Part shown: positions 8,401-17,500 of the stretch, piece after piece | Numbering within the stretch: position 1 is the stretch's first letter | Layout of the letters: each line of letters begins with the position of its first letter | From: an uncultured Bacteroidales bacterium | GTDB taxonomy: Bacteria; Bacteroidota; Bacteroidia; Bacteroidales; UBA932 | DNA: 32,491 bases | NCBI GenBank assembly: GCA_905234775.1 | Contig: CAJOJC010000003.1 | Location: 1 to 32,491 of the forward strand | Reading direction: 5' to 3' | The notes under the pieces: generated by a model | What the model was told of the DNA's origin: nothing | Databases searched by the model: none | The model's input: the letters and a program-made list of their open reading frames with translations, nothing else | Made by a program: the position numbers and the translations under genes

Positions 8401-9403
8401 TTCCTGAGAGTTCGCTTTCTCCCGGATTCTTGGCGGACGGGAATCCGTCAAGTCCCGATCTGAACACGAAACCCTTGTCGTCGGATCCCATCCACACATC
8501 GCCCGACAAATCCCTATAGATGATGCTGGTTTCGAACCCGTCGGGAATGTCGAGCCGGCTTTTGGGAAGCGTCGTAAGCTTGTCGGTCGCGCAGTCCAAC
8601 AGATGGAAGCCTCCGTCGGAAGATTTTATGAGGATGAGCTCGTCGGCCGCCTCCCAAAGAATCCGGACCTCCAGACCGCCGAGGGCGTTCCGCAGAGATG
8701 GCGGTATGCTCGGGAATGAACGGGTGTTTGTGTCGAAAATGGAGAAATAGCCGTAACCTGCCATCCATATCCGGCCGTCCGAGAGCATGACCGATTCGGT
8801 CACGGGATGCAGACAGGGCCAATTGTCGATGTTTTCGAAGTTCCTTGAGGGGTCGAAGCAGCGGATCTCGTGAGGGGCGACGACCCAAAGCAGGCCGTCC
8901 CGTCCTGTCCGGCAAACCGAGTGGTAGCTGAAATACCGGTCGAAACCGGGAACTGCTTTGACAAAAGAATTGGACAGGGAGTCATAAACGCAGATGTCCT
9001 CCTGCATATTTAGGATGATTCTTCCCTCCCTGTCGCAAAGGACCTGGTAAACAGCCCTCTCTTCAGAGTCTATGGGGATGCGCCGGAAGGTGTCGTCCGG
9101 GCAGTAGAGCGCCACTCCGTCTTCCGTGCCTACCCAGAGGCGACCGAGGCTGTCCGCGCAGAGGTCGTAGATTCTGTTGTCGGGGATGGACAGCGAGTCG
9201 GGGGAATGGAAATACTGGTGGAAGTCGTAGCCGTTGTAGCGGTTGAGGCCCCTTTCAGTGCCTATCCACATCCTCCCGAGGGAGTCCTTGGCAAAGCATT
9301 TGACGTCGGGATTGGACAGCCTGTCGGAGACAACGGGCGAGGCCAGCGCGCCTGCGGCTGCCAGAGCGCAGGCTGCAAGAACTGTCAATCCTTTTTTGTG
9401 CAC
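5447..9403 (-). CDS. Hybrid two-component system sensor/AraC-type regulator (HTCS)
   Basis: The 1318-residue single-chain regulator controls glycan-utilisation genes. In order it has: a signal peptide (HKKGLTVLAACALAAAGALA); two propellers of Reg_prop repeats with W-x-G-T motifs (about 25-635); a Y_Y_Y domain (about 690-745); one membrane helix (about 763-780); a HisKA domain with the phospho-acceptor in SHEFRTP (His816); HATPase with DTGPGIPEDQREKIFDRY and GTGIGLFYSRSLA; a receiver with Asp1122 in VLSDVAMPG; and a C-terminal AraC-type double HTH ending FKKQFGVSPSKY. The periplasmic propeller normally binds an oligosaccharide. GTG at 9403 is chosen because it starts the signal peptide; a TTG at 9442 would add 13 unsuitable residues. 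The gene is downstream of the GH3 gene with a 50-bp gap holding its own -7 box. The likely target is the susC promoter region. Confidence 0.93.
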   Translation of the reverse strand: MHKKGLTVLAACALAAAGALASPVVSDRLSNPDVKCFAKDSLGRMWIGTERGLNRYNGYDFHQYFHSPDSLSIPDNRIYDLCADSLGRLWVGTEDGVALYCPDDTFRRIPIDSEERAVYQVLCDREGRIILNMQEDICVYDSLSNSFVKAVPGFDRYFSYHSVCRTGRDGLLWVVAPHEIRCFDPSRNFENIDNWPCLHPVTESVMLSDGRIWMAGYGYFSIFDTNTRSFPSIPPSLRNALGGLEVRILWEAADELILIKSSDGGFHLLDCATDKLTTLPKSRLDIPDGFETSIIYRDLSGDVWMGSDDKGFVFRSGLDGFPSAKNPGESELSGKSVVSMSTAADGRLWLFTRHDGLYLYDPSTGLVEHPDISAVSGEGDTDYLQLNEPLVFAASNGDLWLSLPNQQRLLRCAYDGGIVRLKSAYPAFYPRVMLEDAAGGIWVGTRNEFLMHFQPGSDSYDRIQIYPFRTTFINCLCLLGDNILVGAYDNQLAILNVHTHQAHTLAIPQETASSGSGLFEPTAFHSDHGGNIWIGTRYGGLLKYNPTERTISKVSGSSESDIVSIEEDSSGRIWAGTGNGLAIYDPSDSSYVAFISATGREAELFHERSSASLPGGLLAFGGPHGLSLVDPSEPQVQAGVTPVFEDLKVHNQIVRPGNRTLSTALSARPQIRLDHRSNSFGVSFAAPDYRNISRVRYSYRLDGFNKEWVEAGGAREAYFSNVPAGRYTLRVRYHLHPFHDKYMENSIPVKVSPSPWLSWEAKILYALALLLIVWTVFRLRRRILQEKDAVKEAQAAKEQEARVNSMNMTFFSNISHEFRTPLTMISGPISELSRSGRLSGEDRHLVSIVQRSVSRMLSLAGQLMDLGKIENSTLTLKVSKADIVPVINDTAEIFTLNAKSLGIAMDLRGLEYPLRVWFDKDKVEKILTNLLSNALKFTPAGGNVAVELDEIYREGEHFVKVSVSDTGPGIPEDQREKIFDRYYQLDNGNKGRYNYGTGIGLFYSRSLATIHHGELRAGGREDGPGSVFTLLIPADESSYSTSERAVREPPVSGEYPIETTTGEEIISSQDGLPVLLAVDDDPDIIRYLQALFAARYKVLWAYSADEAMKIASEQAPDIVLSDVAMPGKSGFDLCSELKSNLQLCHIPVILVTAMGTVQQQVHGLDSGADAYVTKPFDPDYLKALVRSQIENRQRVRGLINSATESSEVESLSARDRAFMDELYSLMEKELENEDLDISRLTEMLKMSRTKFYYKIKGLTGKTPSEFFMQYKLNMAAKMLSEGKLNVSEIAVRTGFNTLPHFSKAFKKQFGVSPSKYGA

Positions 9404-9406
9404 GCC

Positions 9407-9414
9407 CAAAGTTA
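9407..9414 (-). promoter_or_regulatory. -7 box of the HTCS gene
   Basis: TAACTTTG on the minus strand matches TAnnTTTG. It ends 3 nt before the proposed GTG start at 9403, so transcription would begin at or just inside the start codon. Either the message is leaderless with a GTG start, or the true start is slightly downstream. Confidence 0.45.
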
Positions 9415-9453
9415 GCAAATCCGATTGAATCCGCCAATGCAACCTGTCGGGGT

Positions 9454-11922
9454 TTAGCGTACGGTGGTCTTGGTGCAGCAGGCGTTGGCGTACTGACCGC
9501 CGCAGAGGAAGGTGAAGGACCCCTCTTCGAGATGGTACAGGCCGTCGGTGCCGACAAAGGCAAGGTCGTCGGCGAGTATCGTCAAGTTGACGCGTCGCGT
9601 CTCGCCCGGCTTCAGTTCTATCTTTTCGAAGGCCCTGAGTCGGCGGTTGTCGGGCATCAGGCTGGCGACATCGTCAGAGGAGTAAAGCAGGACCGACTCC
9701 TTCCCCTCGCGCGCGCCGGTATTGGTTACGTCGATGCTGAAAGTCAGCATATCCCCGGCCTTGAAACTTTCCCTGACCACGGACAGGGGACCGTAGGAGA
9801 ATGTAGTGTAGCTCAGGCCTTCGCCGAACCACCACTGGACGCTCGCGTGGTTCTCGTAGTTGTAGATGCCGGGGGTGGTCGAGCGGTCTTCCATCACCTT
9901 GAAGTTGTAGGTGGTGAAGGCATTGGGGTAGGCCGGATAGGTGAAAGGCAGGCGGCCGCTGAAATTTTCGTCGCCGGCGAGCAGGGCGGCAAGGGCGTCG
10001 CCTCCGTAATTGCCGGGGAGCATTACATCCACCACGGCGGCGGCGAGAGGCTCGATGTCGCTGATGATGCGTGGACGGCCCTCGCAAAGGACCATCACGA
10101 CCGGTTTTCCGGTAGCGGCAAGGGCGCGGACCAGCTCCTTCTGGGCTGCAGAAAGGTTGGCGTCTTTGATGCTTCCCTGAGTCTCGGCATAGGAATTTTC
10201 TCCCACGCAGACCACGATCACATCGGCCTGCGCGGCGCGGCTGACCGCAGGCTCGATGCGCGGCTGCTTCTCCACCTGCCACTCGGCTTGGAAATCGTAC
10301 TCCACCCCGGGTTCGTAGATGACATTGTCCTGCCCGAAGCGCTCCCTGAAGGCCTCAAGGATGGTGTTGTAGGGCTCCGAAAGATGTTCCACCCCGCTTC
10401 CTTGCCACGAATAAGTCCAGCCGCCGGACAGGCCGCGCATAGTGTCGGCATTGGGGCCGCAAAGAAGGATGCGGACGCCGGGGGCCAGAGGCAGCACGCC
10501 GCCTTCGTTCTTGAGGAGCACCTCGCTCTCCACGGCGGCCTGACGGGCCTTCGCCGCGAACTGCTCCGAGCCGAACAGCGGGTAGGAGGCCTTGGATGGC
10601 TTCCTGTCGAAAAGCCCTGCCTTGTATTTCATCCTGAGCACGCGGCGGCAGGCATCGTCGATGCGCGAGAGCGGCACGCGGCCTTCCTCCACCAGCTCCC
10701 GGAGCATCTGCCCGTAAGTGAGCTCGTAGGGGACCATAATGACATCGACGCCTGCGTTGATTGCCAGCTCGATGCCCTCCTTGGTGTCCCTGGCGACCTT
10801 GAACAGGCGCGAGAGTTCCCCTACGTCGCCCCAGTCGGTGATGACGACACCGTCCCAGTCGCACTCTGTTTTGAGCCAGTCCGTGAGGAACTTCTTGTTG
10901 CATACTCCGGGCACGCCGTTCACGGCCGACGAATTGGTCATCACGGAAGGGATGCCGTCAAGTGCCGCTCTGCGGAACGGTTCGAAGTGTTTTTCCCTGA
11001 GGTCGGGCTCTGAGACCACGGCATTGGTACGGTCTATGCCGTTGTCCGGCGCTCCGTAACCCATATAGTGCTTTAGGCACGGGATGACGTGCCATGCATC
11101 GATGCGATCCGGGTCGGGGCCCATAAGCCCGCGGGCATACGAGCCGGCCATCAGCGCCGTAAGCAGCGGATCTTCCCCCCAGGTCTCGTAGAAGCGGGAC
11201 CACGTGGGCTTGACTGACAGGTCCATACTGGGGCCGAAGCACCAGCGCACTCCACCGGCCCTGGTCTCGTAAGCGTTCATCTCTCCGAGCTCTTTGGCGA
11301 GGGGGACATTGAAGGTTGCGGCGAGGCCGAGCTGTTGGGGGAACATCGTTCCACCTGTGATATAGGTGGGGCCGTGGACCTGGTCCAGGCCGTAAATCAT
11401 CGGGATGCCGTTGAATTCGAGCGATGCCGCTTCCATCTCTGCAATGCAGCGCTGCCACACCGACAGCGGGGAAGCTTCCATATTACCAAGCATATTTAGG
11501 ATGGAGCCGGCGTGGTACGTGCCGAAAACTTCTTTCATCTTGTCGCGGTCGAGCGAAAAGTCTTCGCGCGAAGCGAGGATGACGGACAGCTTGAAATATG
11601 GGAGAAGTGAATCCCAGTCCTGGGGCCTGGCGGCGAGCCCGCTGCACATAGCCGCAGGGTCGAACTCGTCCTGGAGGCCGTATTTGGCGACAAGGGTCGC
11701 GAGATCCGCCTCGCCCAGCTTCAGGACATTCTCAAAATCGAATTCGGGGTTCTTCCAGGTTATCCTGGAAATCTCTATCTGAATCATCTGGCCGATTTTC
11801 TGGTCCAGGGTCATCTTCGACATTATCTTGTCGAGTTCCTTCTCCATCCTGGGGTTGGCGGCTGGAAGGGAGGGAGCGGCGAGCGCAAGCAGCAGCGCCG
11901 CCGCAATAATAGGTTTGTTCAT
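9454..11922 (-). CDS. Glycoside hydrolase family 3 (beta-glucosidase/xylosidase-like)
   Basis: The 822-residue secreted enzyme has a signal peptide (MNKPIIAAALLLALAAPSLPA). The N-terminal GH3 barrel shows GQMIQIE, YGLDQVHGPTYITGGTMFPQ, GPSMDLSVKPTWSRFYETWGED and CLKHYMGYG, with the nucleophile region VVITDWGDV (Asp363). The (alpha/beta)6 second domain follows (VLLKNEGGVLPLAPGVRILLCGPNA; VIVVCVGENSYAETQGS). A C-terminal fibronectin-III-like domain begins near 705 and includes LRAFEKIELKPGETRRV. It should release terminal beta-linked sugars in the periplasm or at the surface; sugar specificity cannot be read from sequence by eye. Residues about 55-150 are an insertion or extended region relative to compact GH3s. 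It starts 3 nt after the phosphatase/esterase fusion, so the two are co-transcribed. Confidence 0.92.
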   Translation of the reverse strand: MNKPIIAAALLLALAAPSLPAANPRMEKELDKIMSKMTLDQKIGQMIQIEISRITWKNPEFDFENVLKLGEADLATLVAKYGLQDEFDPAAMCSGLAARPQDWDSLLPYFKLSVILASREDFSLDRDKMKEVFGTYHAGSILNMLGNMEASPLSVWQRCIAEMEAASLEFNGIPMIYGLDQVHGPTYITGGTMFPQQLGLAATFNVPLAKELGEMNAYETRAGGVRWCFGPSMDLSVKPTWSRFYETWGEDPLLTALMAGSYARGLMGPDPDRIDAWHVIPCLKHYMGYGAPDNGIDRTNAVVSEPDLREKHFEPFRRAALDGIPSVMTNSSAVNGVPGVCNKKFLTDWLKTECDWDGVVITDWGDVGELSRLFKVARDTKEGIELAINAGVDVIMVPYELTYGQMLRELVEEGRVPLSRIDDACRRVLRMKYKAGLFDRKPSKASYPLFGSEQFAAKARQAAVESEVLLKNEGGVLPLAPGVRILLCGPNADTMRGLSGGWTYSWQGSGVEHLSEPYNTILEAFRERFGQDNVIYEPGVEYDFQAEWQVEKQPRIEPAVSRAAQADVIVVCVGENSYAETQGSIKDANLSAAQKELVRALAATGKPVVMVLCEGRPRIISDIEPLAAAVVDVMLPGNYGGDALAALLAGDENFSGRLPFTYPAYPNAFTTYNFKVMEDRSTTPGIYNYENHASVQWWFGEGLSYTTFSYGPLSVVRESFKAGDMLTFSIDVTNTGAREGKESVLLYSSDDVASLMPDNRRLRAFEKIELKPGETRRVNLTILADDLAFVGTDGLYHLEEGSFTFLCGGQYANACCTKTTVR

Positions 11923-11925
11923 CGC

Positions 11926-14370
11926 TTATCTGATATCAAATTCTTCTACGTGTCTGTTTTCGGGGGTGAAAGCTTCCCATCCGGGGTCGGAAGTGCGGAT
12001 GAACGAGGTCCAGGCCTCCACCATCCTCTCGCTGAGCTCATAGTCGGCTTCGGTAAAAGGCCTCCACGACCTTCCGAGGGTGGCGAAGGTGTACCAGAGC
12101 TCGGATGAGTGGAACGCCCCGAAGTCGATCTGCCCTTCCTTTTCTCCGGGAGGATTGCGCTTGAACTCATAGGCATAGACGCGGCAGCCTTCCCGCTTGC
12201 TGAGCTTCTCGCAGAACTCCGTCACGCTCCCGTGTCCGAGAAAGTCGGGGTCGTTGAGCGTGAACCCCGTCATGATGGGTTTGGAATCGAACGCGCCTTC
12301 TTCAAAGGCCTCGGGAATGATTTCGCCGCGGGTTCCGGGAGGCAGGATGGGAGGGGCGTCCATCAGGTTGAGCCCTCCGCCCGACTGCAAGATGGCTTTG
12401 GCGAAAAGCGGCCGGGCCTCGGGGTTGCAGAGCAGGTACTTGACGCTGATGGCGCCCGCGCTCTGCCCGAGTACGGTTATGTTGGAGGGATCGCCCCCGA
12501 AAGCCTCTATGTTGTCGTGAACCCAGCGCAGGGCGGCCAGCTGATCCTGGAAGCCCAGACGGGCGGGAGAGCCGAAGCCGAGCTCGCCGAGTCTGTAAGG
12601 GATGGTGACCAGGATCACTCCCTTGCGGGCCCAAGCCTCCCCGTCCATCTCCTTTTCGAAACTGTAGCCGTGGGAGAAGGAGCCGCCGTGGATCCAGACC
12701 GCCACCGGGGCTTTTTCAGTGCCTGGGGCAGGTCTCCAGATATTGAGATACATGCAGTCGTCGCTATAGACAGGGTCGCCTTCGGCATAGAATTCGGGGT
12801 AGTAAAGGGGATCGTCCCTGGAGAACGCCGGCTGGCTGGCCGCCGCCGGGAAACGGTTGCAGACCTTGATTCCCTCCCACGGCTGCACGGGCTGCAGGGG
12901 CTGTTCGCGCAGTTCGCCCACCGGAGGTGCCGCGAACGGAACGCCGCGGTAAACCGTCACGCCGCCCTCGAGCTTGTCGCCGATGATGCTGCCTCCGTCA
13001 ACCGTCACGACGGGATTGCCTGTCGTTGAGGAAATCCGACCGACCGCACCGCGGCAGACCTGCCGGTAATGTGCCTTGAAATCGCTCCATTTGTAGTACG
13101 GTGCGCGGCTCTGGTCTTCGAGCGGAAGCCTCTGGTCCTTTTCGTTGTACATTACCCTTACGAGCACATCGTCCGCATCTTTTCGGTTGCGGTAGAAGAC
13201 GAACTGGATGTTGGATGCCATCGGGACGTTCCAGCTCTGGAAGCGATATTCCCACGAAGATACATCCCTCCCCAGATGGGGAAATCCCTCCAGTCCGAGC
13301 AGGGCGGCCAGCGGAGCCACCACTGTGTCGTGGCCGAAGCGCAGTCTCACCTGCACCCCTTCGCCTGCAAGGTCCTTGTCGGCCGCATCCATGATCTGGG
13401 TCAGCAGAATCTGCGAAAGCCAGGGAATAATGCCGTCGGTGTAATCGGTGCCCACGAACATCAGCGAGGCATAGATGTTCCCCTTCTCCCAGAAGGAGTA
13501 CAGCTCGTCTTCGGTAAGGACGTCACTGAAATCCGCGTCGAAATCCATGCACTGCATGCCAGTCACCACCTCGCCGAGAGCCTCGAATAGCTTCTCCGGA
13601 TTTCCGATGCTCCTGACCGTTTCCTGGTCCTGGAAATAGCGGAGAAGGCAGTTTTCCGCCGCTTTACGGCCCCGGAGATACACAGGTCCGAAGCTGCGCT
13701 TGAAATCAGGGTCGGTGACCGCATCCTTGAGATACTCTGCGAGGGCTTCCTTGTCGGAGATGAACATAGGATCGACAAGGGCGGTATAGGCAAGGTCGGG
13801 GGTGTCCGCGCCATACCCGACGGACAGGCCCGGACGCAGGCGCCGCAGCTCGTCGCAGAACGACATCATGCTTATGATCGCCCGGGGAACGACCGTCGAG
13901 CGGGCGTCGACCCTGACTTTCTTTCCGAAAATCCCGGGATAGGCCTCCACCATCCTGTCCGCTATCCCCCGGTGCTGCATCTGGCCTTTCACAGTAAGGT
14001 CGCCGTCGTGCCCCTTGAGCAGTGGATAGACGGCCATATAGCGCGCGTAAAGGTCCTCGCCGGCTTCGGTCAGGCGCGACCTGTCGTGGCCTTCGCGAAG
14101 GAAGGACTCGACGATATCGTATTTCTGGGATTTGGTGGCATAGCGGGAGCCGTGCCTGCCGTAGTGGCTGATCACCACCGGCTCGTAACCTTTGGGGGCC
14201 GGAGCCGGGCGGCAAGTCCCGGCCGGATAGTCAAGATGGTTGCCGCCCGCTATTGCCGGATTATCCCTAAGGGCGGTCCTGATCTGCTCAATGGTGAGCG
14301 TATCGGCCTGGGCGGCAGCGGAGAATGCCATAAGGACGGCGGCTGCGAAGACTATTGTGTGTCGTTTCAT
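11926..14370 (-). CDS. Histidine acid phosphatase / type-B carboxylesterase fusion
   Basis: This 814-residue secreted protein carries two enzyme domains. After a signal peptide (MKRHTIVFAAAVLMAFSAAAQA), residues about 25-440 are a histidine-type acid phosphatase with HYGRHGSR (catalytic His73) and GHDT (His347-Asp348), the two hallmarks of the branch-2 or phytase-like family. From about 452 to the end is a carboxylesterase family B domain: oxyanion HGGSF at 561, nucleophile Ser637 in GQSAG, probable acid Asp707, and His754 in GAFHSSELW. The esterase half is about 360 residues against the usual 480-520, with the segment between the nucleophile and acid strongly shortened. The start at 14370 begins the signal peptide. 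It is the first gene of a minus-strand unit with GH3 and diverges from susC. Confidence 0.88.
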   Translation of the reverse strand: MKRHTIVFAAAVLMAFSAAAQADTLTIEQIRTALRDNPAIAGGNHLDYPAGTCRPAPAPKGYEPVVISHYGRHGSRYATKSQKYDIVESFLREGHDRSRLTEAGEDLYARYMAVYPLLKGHDGDLTVKGQMQHRGIADRMVEAYPGIFGKKVRVDARSTVVPRAIISMMSFCDELRRLRPGLSVGYGADTPDLAYTALVDPMFISDKEALAEYLKDAVTDPDFKRSFGPVYLRGRKAAENCLLRYFQDQETVRSIGNPEKLFEALGEVVTGMQCMDFDADFSDVLTEDELYSFWEKGNIYASLMFVGTDYTDGIIPWLSQILLTQIMDAADKDLAGEGVQVRLRFGHDTVVAPLAALLGLEGFPHLGRDVSSWEYRFQSWNVPMASNIQFVFYRNRKDADDVLVRVMYNEKDQRLPLEDQSRAPYYKWSDFKAHYRQVCRGAVGRISSTTGNPVVTVDGGSIIGDKLEGGVTVYRGVPFAAPPVGELREQPLQPVQPWEGIKVCNRFPAAASQPAFSRDDPLYYPEFYAEGDPVYSDDCMYLNIWRPAPGTEKAPVAVWIHGGSFSHGYSFEKEMDGEAWARKGVILVTIPYRLGELGFGSPARLGFQDQLAALRWVHDNIEAFGGDPSNITVLGQSAGAISVKYLLCNPEARPLFAKAILQSGGGLNLMDAPPILPPGTRGEIIPEAFEEGAFDSKPIMTGFTLNDPDFLGHGSVTEFCEKLSKREGCRVYAYEFKRNPPGEKEGQIDFGAFHSSELWYTFATLGRSWRPFTEADYELSERMVEAWTSFIRTSDPGWEAFTPENRHVEEFDIR

Positions 14371-14562
14371 CTGTAGAAGGTAAGATTGTTCTTTTACAAA
14401 GAAAAGCATTTCATCCTTAATATTTGTTATTCAAACGTTCATTTTTTTGCCCTGACGTGTCCTTCCCCGCTTGAACTTGGGGATAATTAATTGGACGCGT
14501 GGGTAATATGCAGCTCGCATTTTAATGCTAAATTTGTATGCACTGAAAACTGTCAACCAGCA
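14371..14562. promoter_or_regulatory. Divergent control region between fusion enzyme and susC
   Basis: These 192 bp separate two divergent transcription units. The susC side has the -7 box TAAATTTG at 14529-14536, giving a leader of about 20 nt. The fusion-gene side has only an imperfect box (TTTCTTTG, 14397-14404). The two units and the HTCS gene make this the natural binding region for the regulator, but I could not see a convincing operator repeat. Confidence 0.5.
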
Positions 14563-17500
14563 ATGAAACAATCTACCAATCAACTACTCAGGATTCTGCT
14601 GCCAGTAGTCCTTCTGCTGTCGTGGGGCCTTGCCTCCGCTCAGCAGGTCCGCATTTCGGGCTCTGTGACAGACAAGGGCGGCGTGCCCGTAGTGGGCGCC
14701 GGCGTGTTCCAGAAAGGCGCGCAGTCCAATGGAACGGTCACTGACCTCGACGGACGATTTTCCCTCAGCGTACCCGTGGGCTCCATGGTCGTGGTCTCGA
14801 GCATCGGCTACAAAGACGCCGAGCTTCCGGCCTCCGAGCAGATGAGCATAGTGCTGGAGGAGGACAGCCAGCTTCTCGACGAGGTCGTCGTGGTGGGTTA
14901 CGGCGTCCAGCGCAAGGTGAACCTGACCGGCGCCATCTCCTCTGTGGGCTCCGAAGACATCCAGGGGCGTTCGATTTCGTATGTGGAGCAGGCGCTCCAG
15001 GGCAAGACTCCGGGCGTGACGCTCATCACGACCTCCGCCCAGCCTGGCGCCGTGCCTACCGTGCGTGTACGCGGCATCGCCTCCAACGGAACATCCGACC
15101 CTCTCTACGTCGTCGACGGCCTGCTGATGGAGGATATCAGCTCGATAGACCCGAACTCGATCGAAAGCATGGAGGTGCTCAAAGACGCGGCATCGGCGGC
15201 CATCTACGGCGCCCAGGCCGGCAACGGCGTCATCCTCATCACCACCAAGAAGGGCTCGAAGGGCGACGGCTCCATCACCTATGACTTCCAGTACAATATC
15301 AGCAGCCTGGCGGTCAAGCCGCGGTTGCTGAACTCGCAGGAATACCTCCAGCAGATGATGGAGGCCGACCCCACTTTTACCGAAGATGATATGCTGCGCC
15401 TTATCGACCTCGGCACTTGGGACGGCCATTCCTTCACGGACTGGCTGGATGTTACGTTCGGCCGTGGCATCACCAAACGCCACACCTTAAGCGCCCAGGG
15501 AGGCAACGAACGAGGATCATACTTTCTCTCCCTCGGCAGCTATGACGAAGACGGAATCGTAAAACTTGACAGGGACACATATAAACGCTACACGGTTTCC
15601 GTCAATGCCGACTATCAGGTCCATGAGTGGATCAAGGTCGGCTCTACCATCGACTTCGCCGCCTATGCCACTTCTCCGCTCGTGGATGGCGTGCCCTTGA
15701 GCGGAAGCGGAGTGCGCAATCCCAACCTGTTTTCGATAGCTATGGCCACCGCACCATATCTTGTCGACAGGTACGCTCCGGATCAGCTTCCTGTCCAAAT
15801 GCAGATTTTACTGGACAACGGCAAGAAACTCCTCACCGACGACGAGGGCAATTACTACACCACCCTCGGAATCCTCCACCCCGAAGTGGCCGTGAAGTCG
15901 GCGGACAGAAAAAACTACGGCAACCGTTTCTCAGGGACGCTCTTTGCCAATCTCACTCCGCTGAAGGGGCTTGTCTTCACTTCACGCCTCGGGTACAAGA
16001 TATACAATGACAACACATATTACTTCCTCCACGAATACTACGGCGGGAGCAGCCATTACAATGAGTCAAATGCGATGGCGGCCGAAAGATCCAATACCTC
16101 AACCACTTACTATCAGTGGGAGAATTTCGCCAATTATCTCAAGACCTTTGGCAGTCATTCGCTGGGAGCGACCCTCGGTATGTCCTACAGCCACAATACG
16201 CGCCTGTATACTTTCGCCGGTATTACCAGCACATCTAAGGACGATCCCCTCTATGCCGATGTCAGCTTCCCGTCGGGTGATGCCACCCACAGCACCCAGG
16301 GTTACGAACTACATAACGCGAAACTGTCGTACTTCGGACGTCTTAACTACAGTTTCGCCTACAGGTACCTGCTCGAAGCGACCCTGAGGGCCGATGCCGC
16401 CGACTCGTCAGTGCTGCCTCCCGAGAACCGCTGGGGATTCTTCCCTTCGGTGTCTGCGGGATGGATCGTTTCAGGAGAGGACTTTTTCTCCGGCCTGAAG
16501 AGTACGGTTTCGTTCCTGAAAGTGCGCGCCAGCTGGGGACAGAACGGTTCGACGAGCAACCTCTCGAACTATCTTTACTCCAGCGCGATCACTCCCGTTG
16601 CCGCCGGATACAGTTTCACCAATTCCTCCGTTTCTTACCAGACCAGGTACGACCCGGCAAGATTGGCCAATCCCAACCTGAAGTGGGAGACCTCCGAGCA
16701 GCTTGACCTGGGACTTGACCTGAGAATGCTTGGCGACAGGTTGTCGGTAACGGCCGACTGGTTCCGCAAGGACACCAAAGACCTGATTATCCAGAAAATC
16801 AACGTCCCCTACGAAGCAGGCAATACCGCAGCCCCTGTCAACGGCGGCAATATCCGCAATACCGGAGTGGAGCTGGAAGTCTCATGGAAAGACCAGGTCG
16901 GGGATTTCTTCTACTCGGTCAGCGGCAACATCGCCACCCTTGACAACAAGGTCACGTGGCTCAATCCCAACGTAAGCGACAGCAGGATAATGAGCTCGAC
17001 ATCCATCAACCACATCGGTGCGGTTTCTGCATTCGAAAAGGATTATCCAATATGGTATTTCCGCGGGTATGAACTTGACCATCTCGATGGGGAAGGCAAT
17101 CCGGTGCTGAAGAACCTTTCCGGGGACGCGGACGGGATGATCGACGAGAGCGACAAGACCATGATAGGCAAGCCGCTTCCCGATTTTACCTACGGCCTCA
17201 CCCTCACGCTGGGCTGGAAGGGTTTCGATTTCACAATGTTCGCCAACGGCTCCCAGGGCAATGACGTTTTTATGTGCTACAACAATGCAAGTCTGATGTA
17301 CTGCCTCAAGAGCATTTATGACCGGCGTTGGACGACGACCAATACGGAAACGGTTTTCGCGAGCCCGCAGGCAAGGACCGACAATATAGCCAAATATATG
17401 AATTCAGACGCGTTCATCTTCGACGGCTCATATTTCAGGATCAAGCAGATCCAGTTGGGATATACCCTTCCGGCTGCCCTGACAAGGAAAGCGGCCGTTG

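Noticed and set aside
9404..9442. TTG start for the HTCS at 9442
   Set aside because: It would put 13 polar residues before the signal peptide and lie upstream of the -7 box.
9532..11013. Long plus-strand open frame (493 codons) over the GH3 gene
   Set aside because: It is antisense to a GH3 gene with full catalytic motifs, has no domain I recognise, and is explained by GC-rich codon bias keeping the opposite frame open. The same applies to 12109-13029 over the fusion gene and 3736-4710 (minus) over nfnB.
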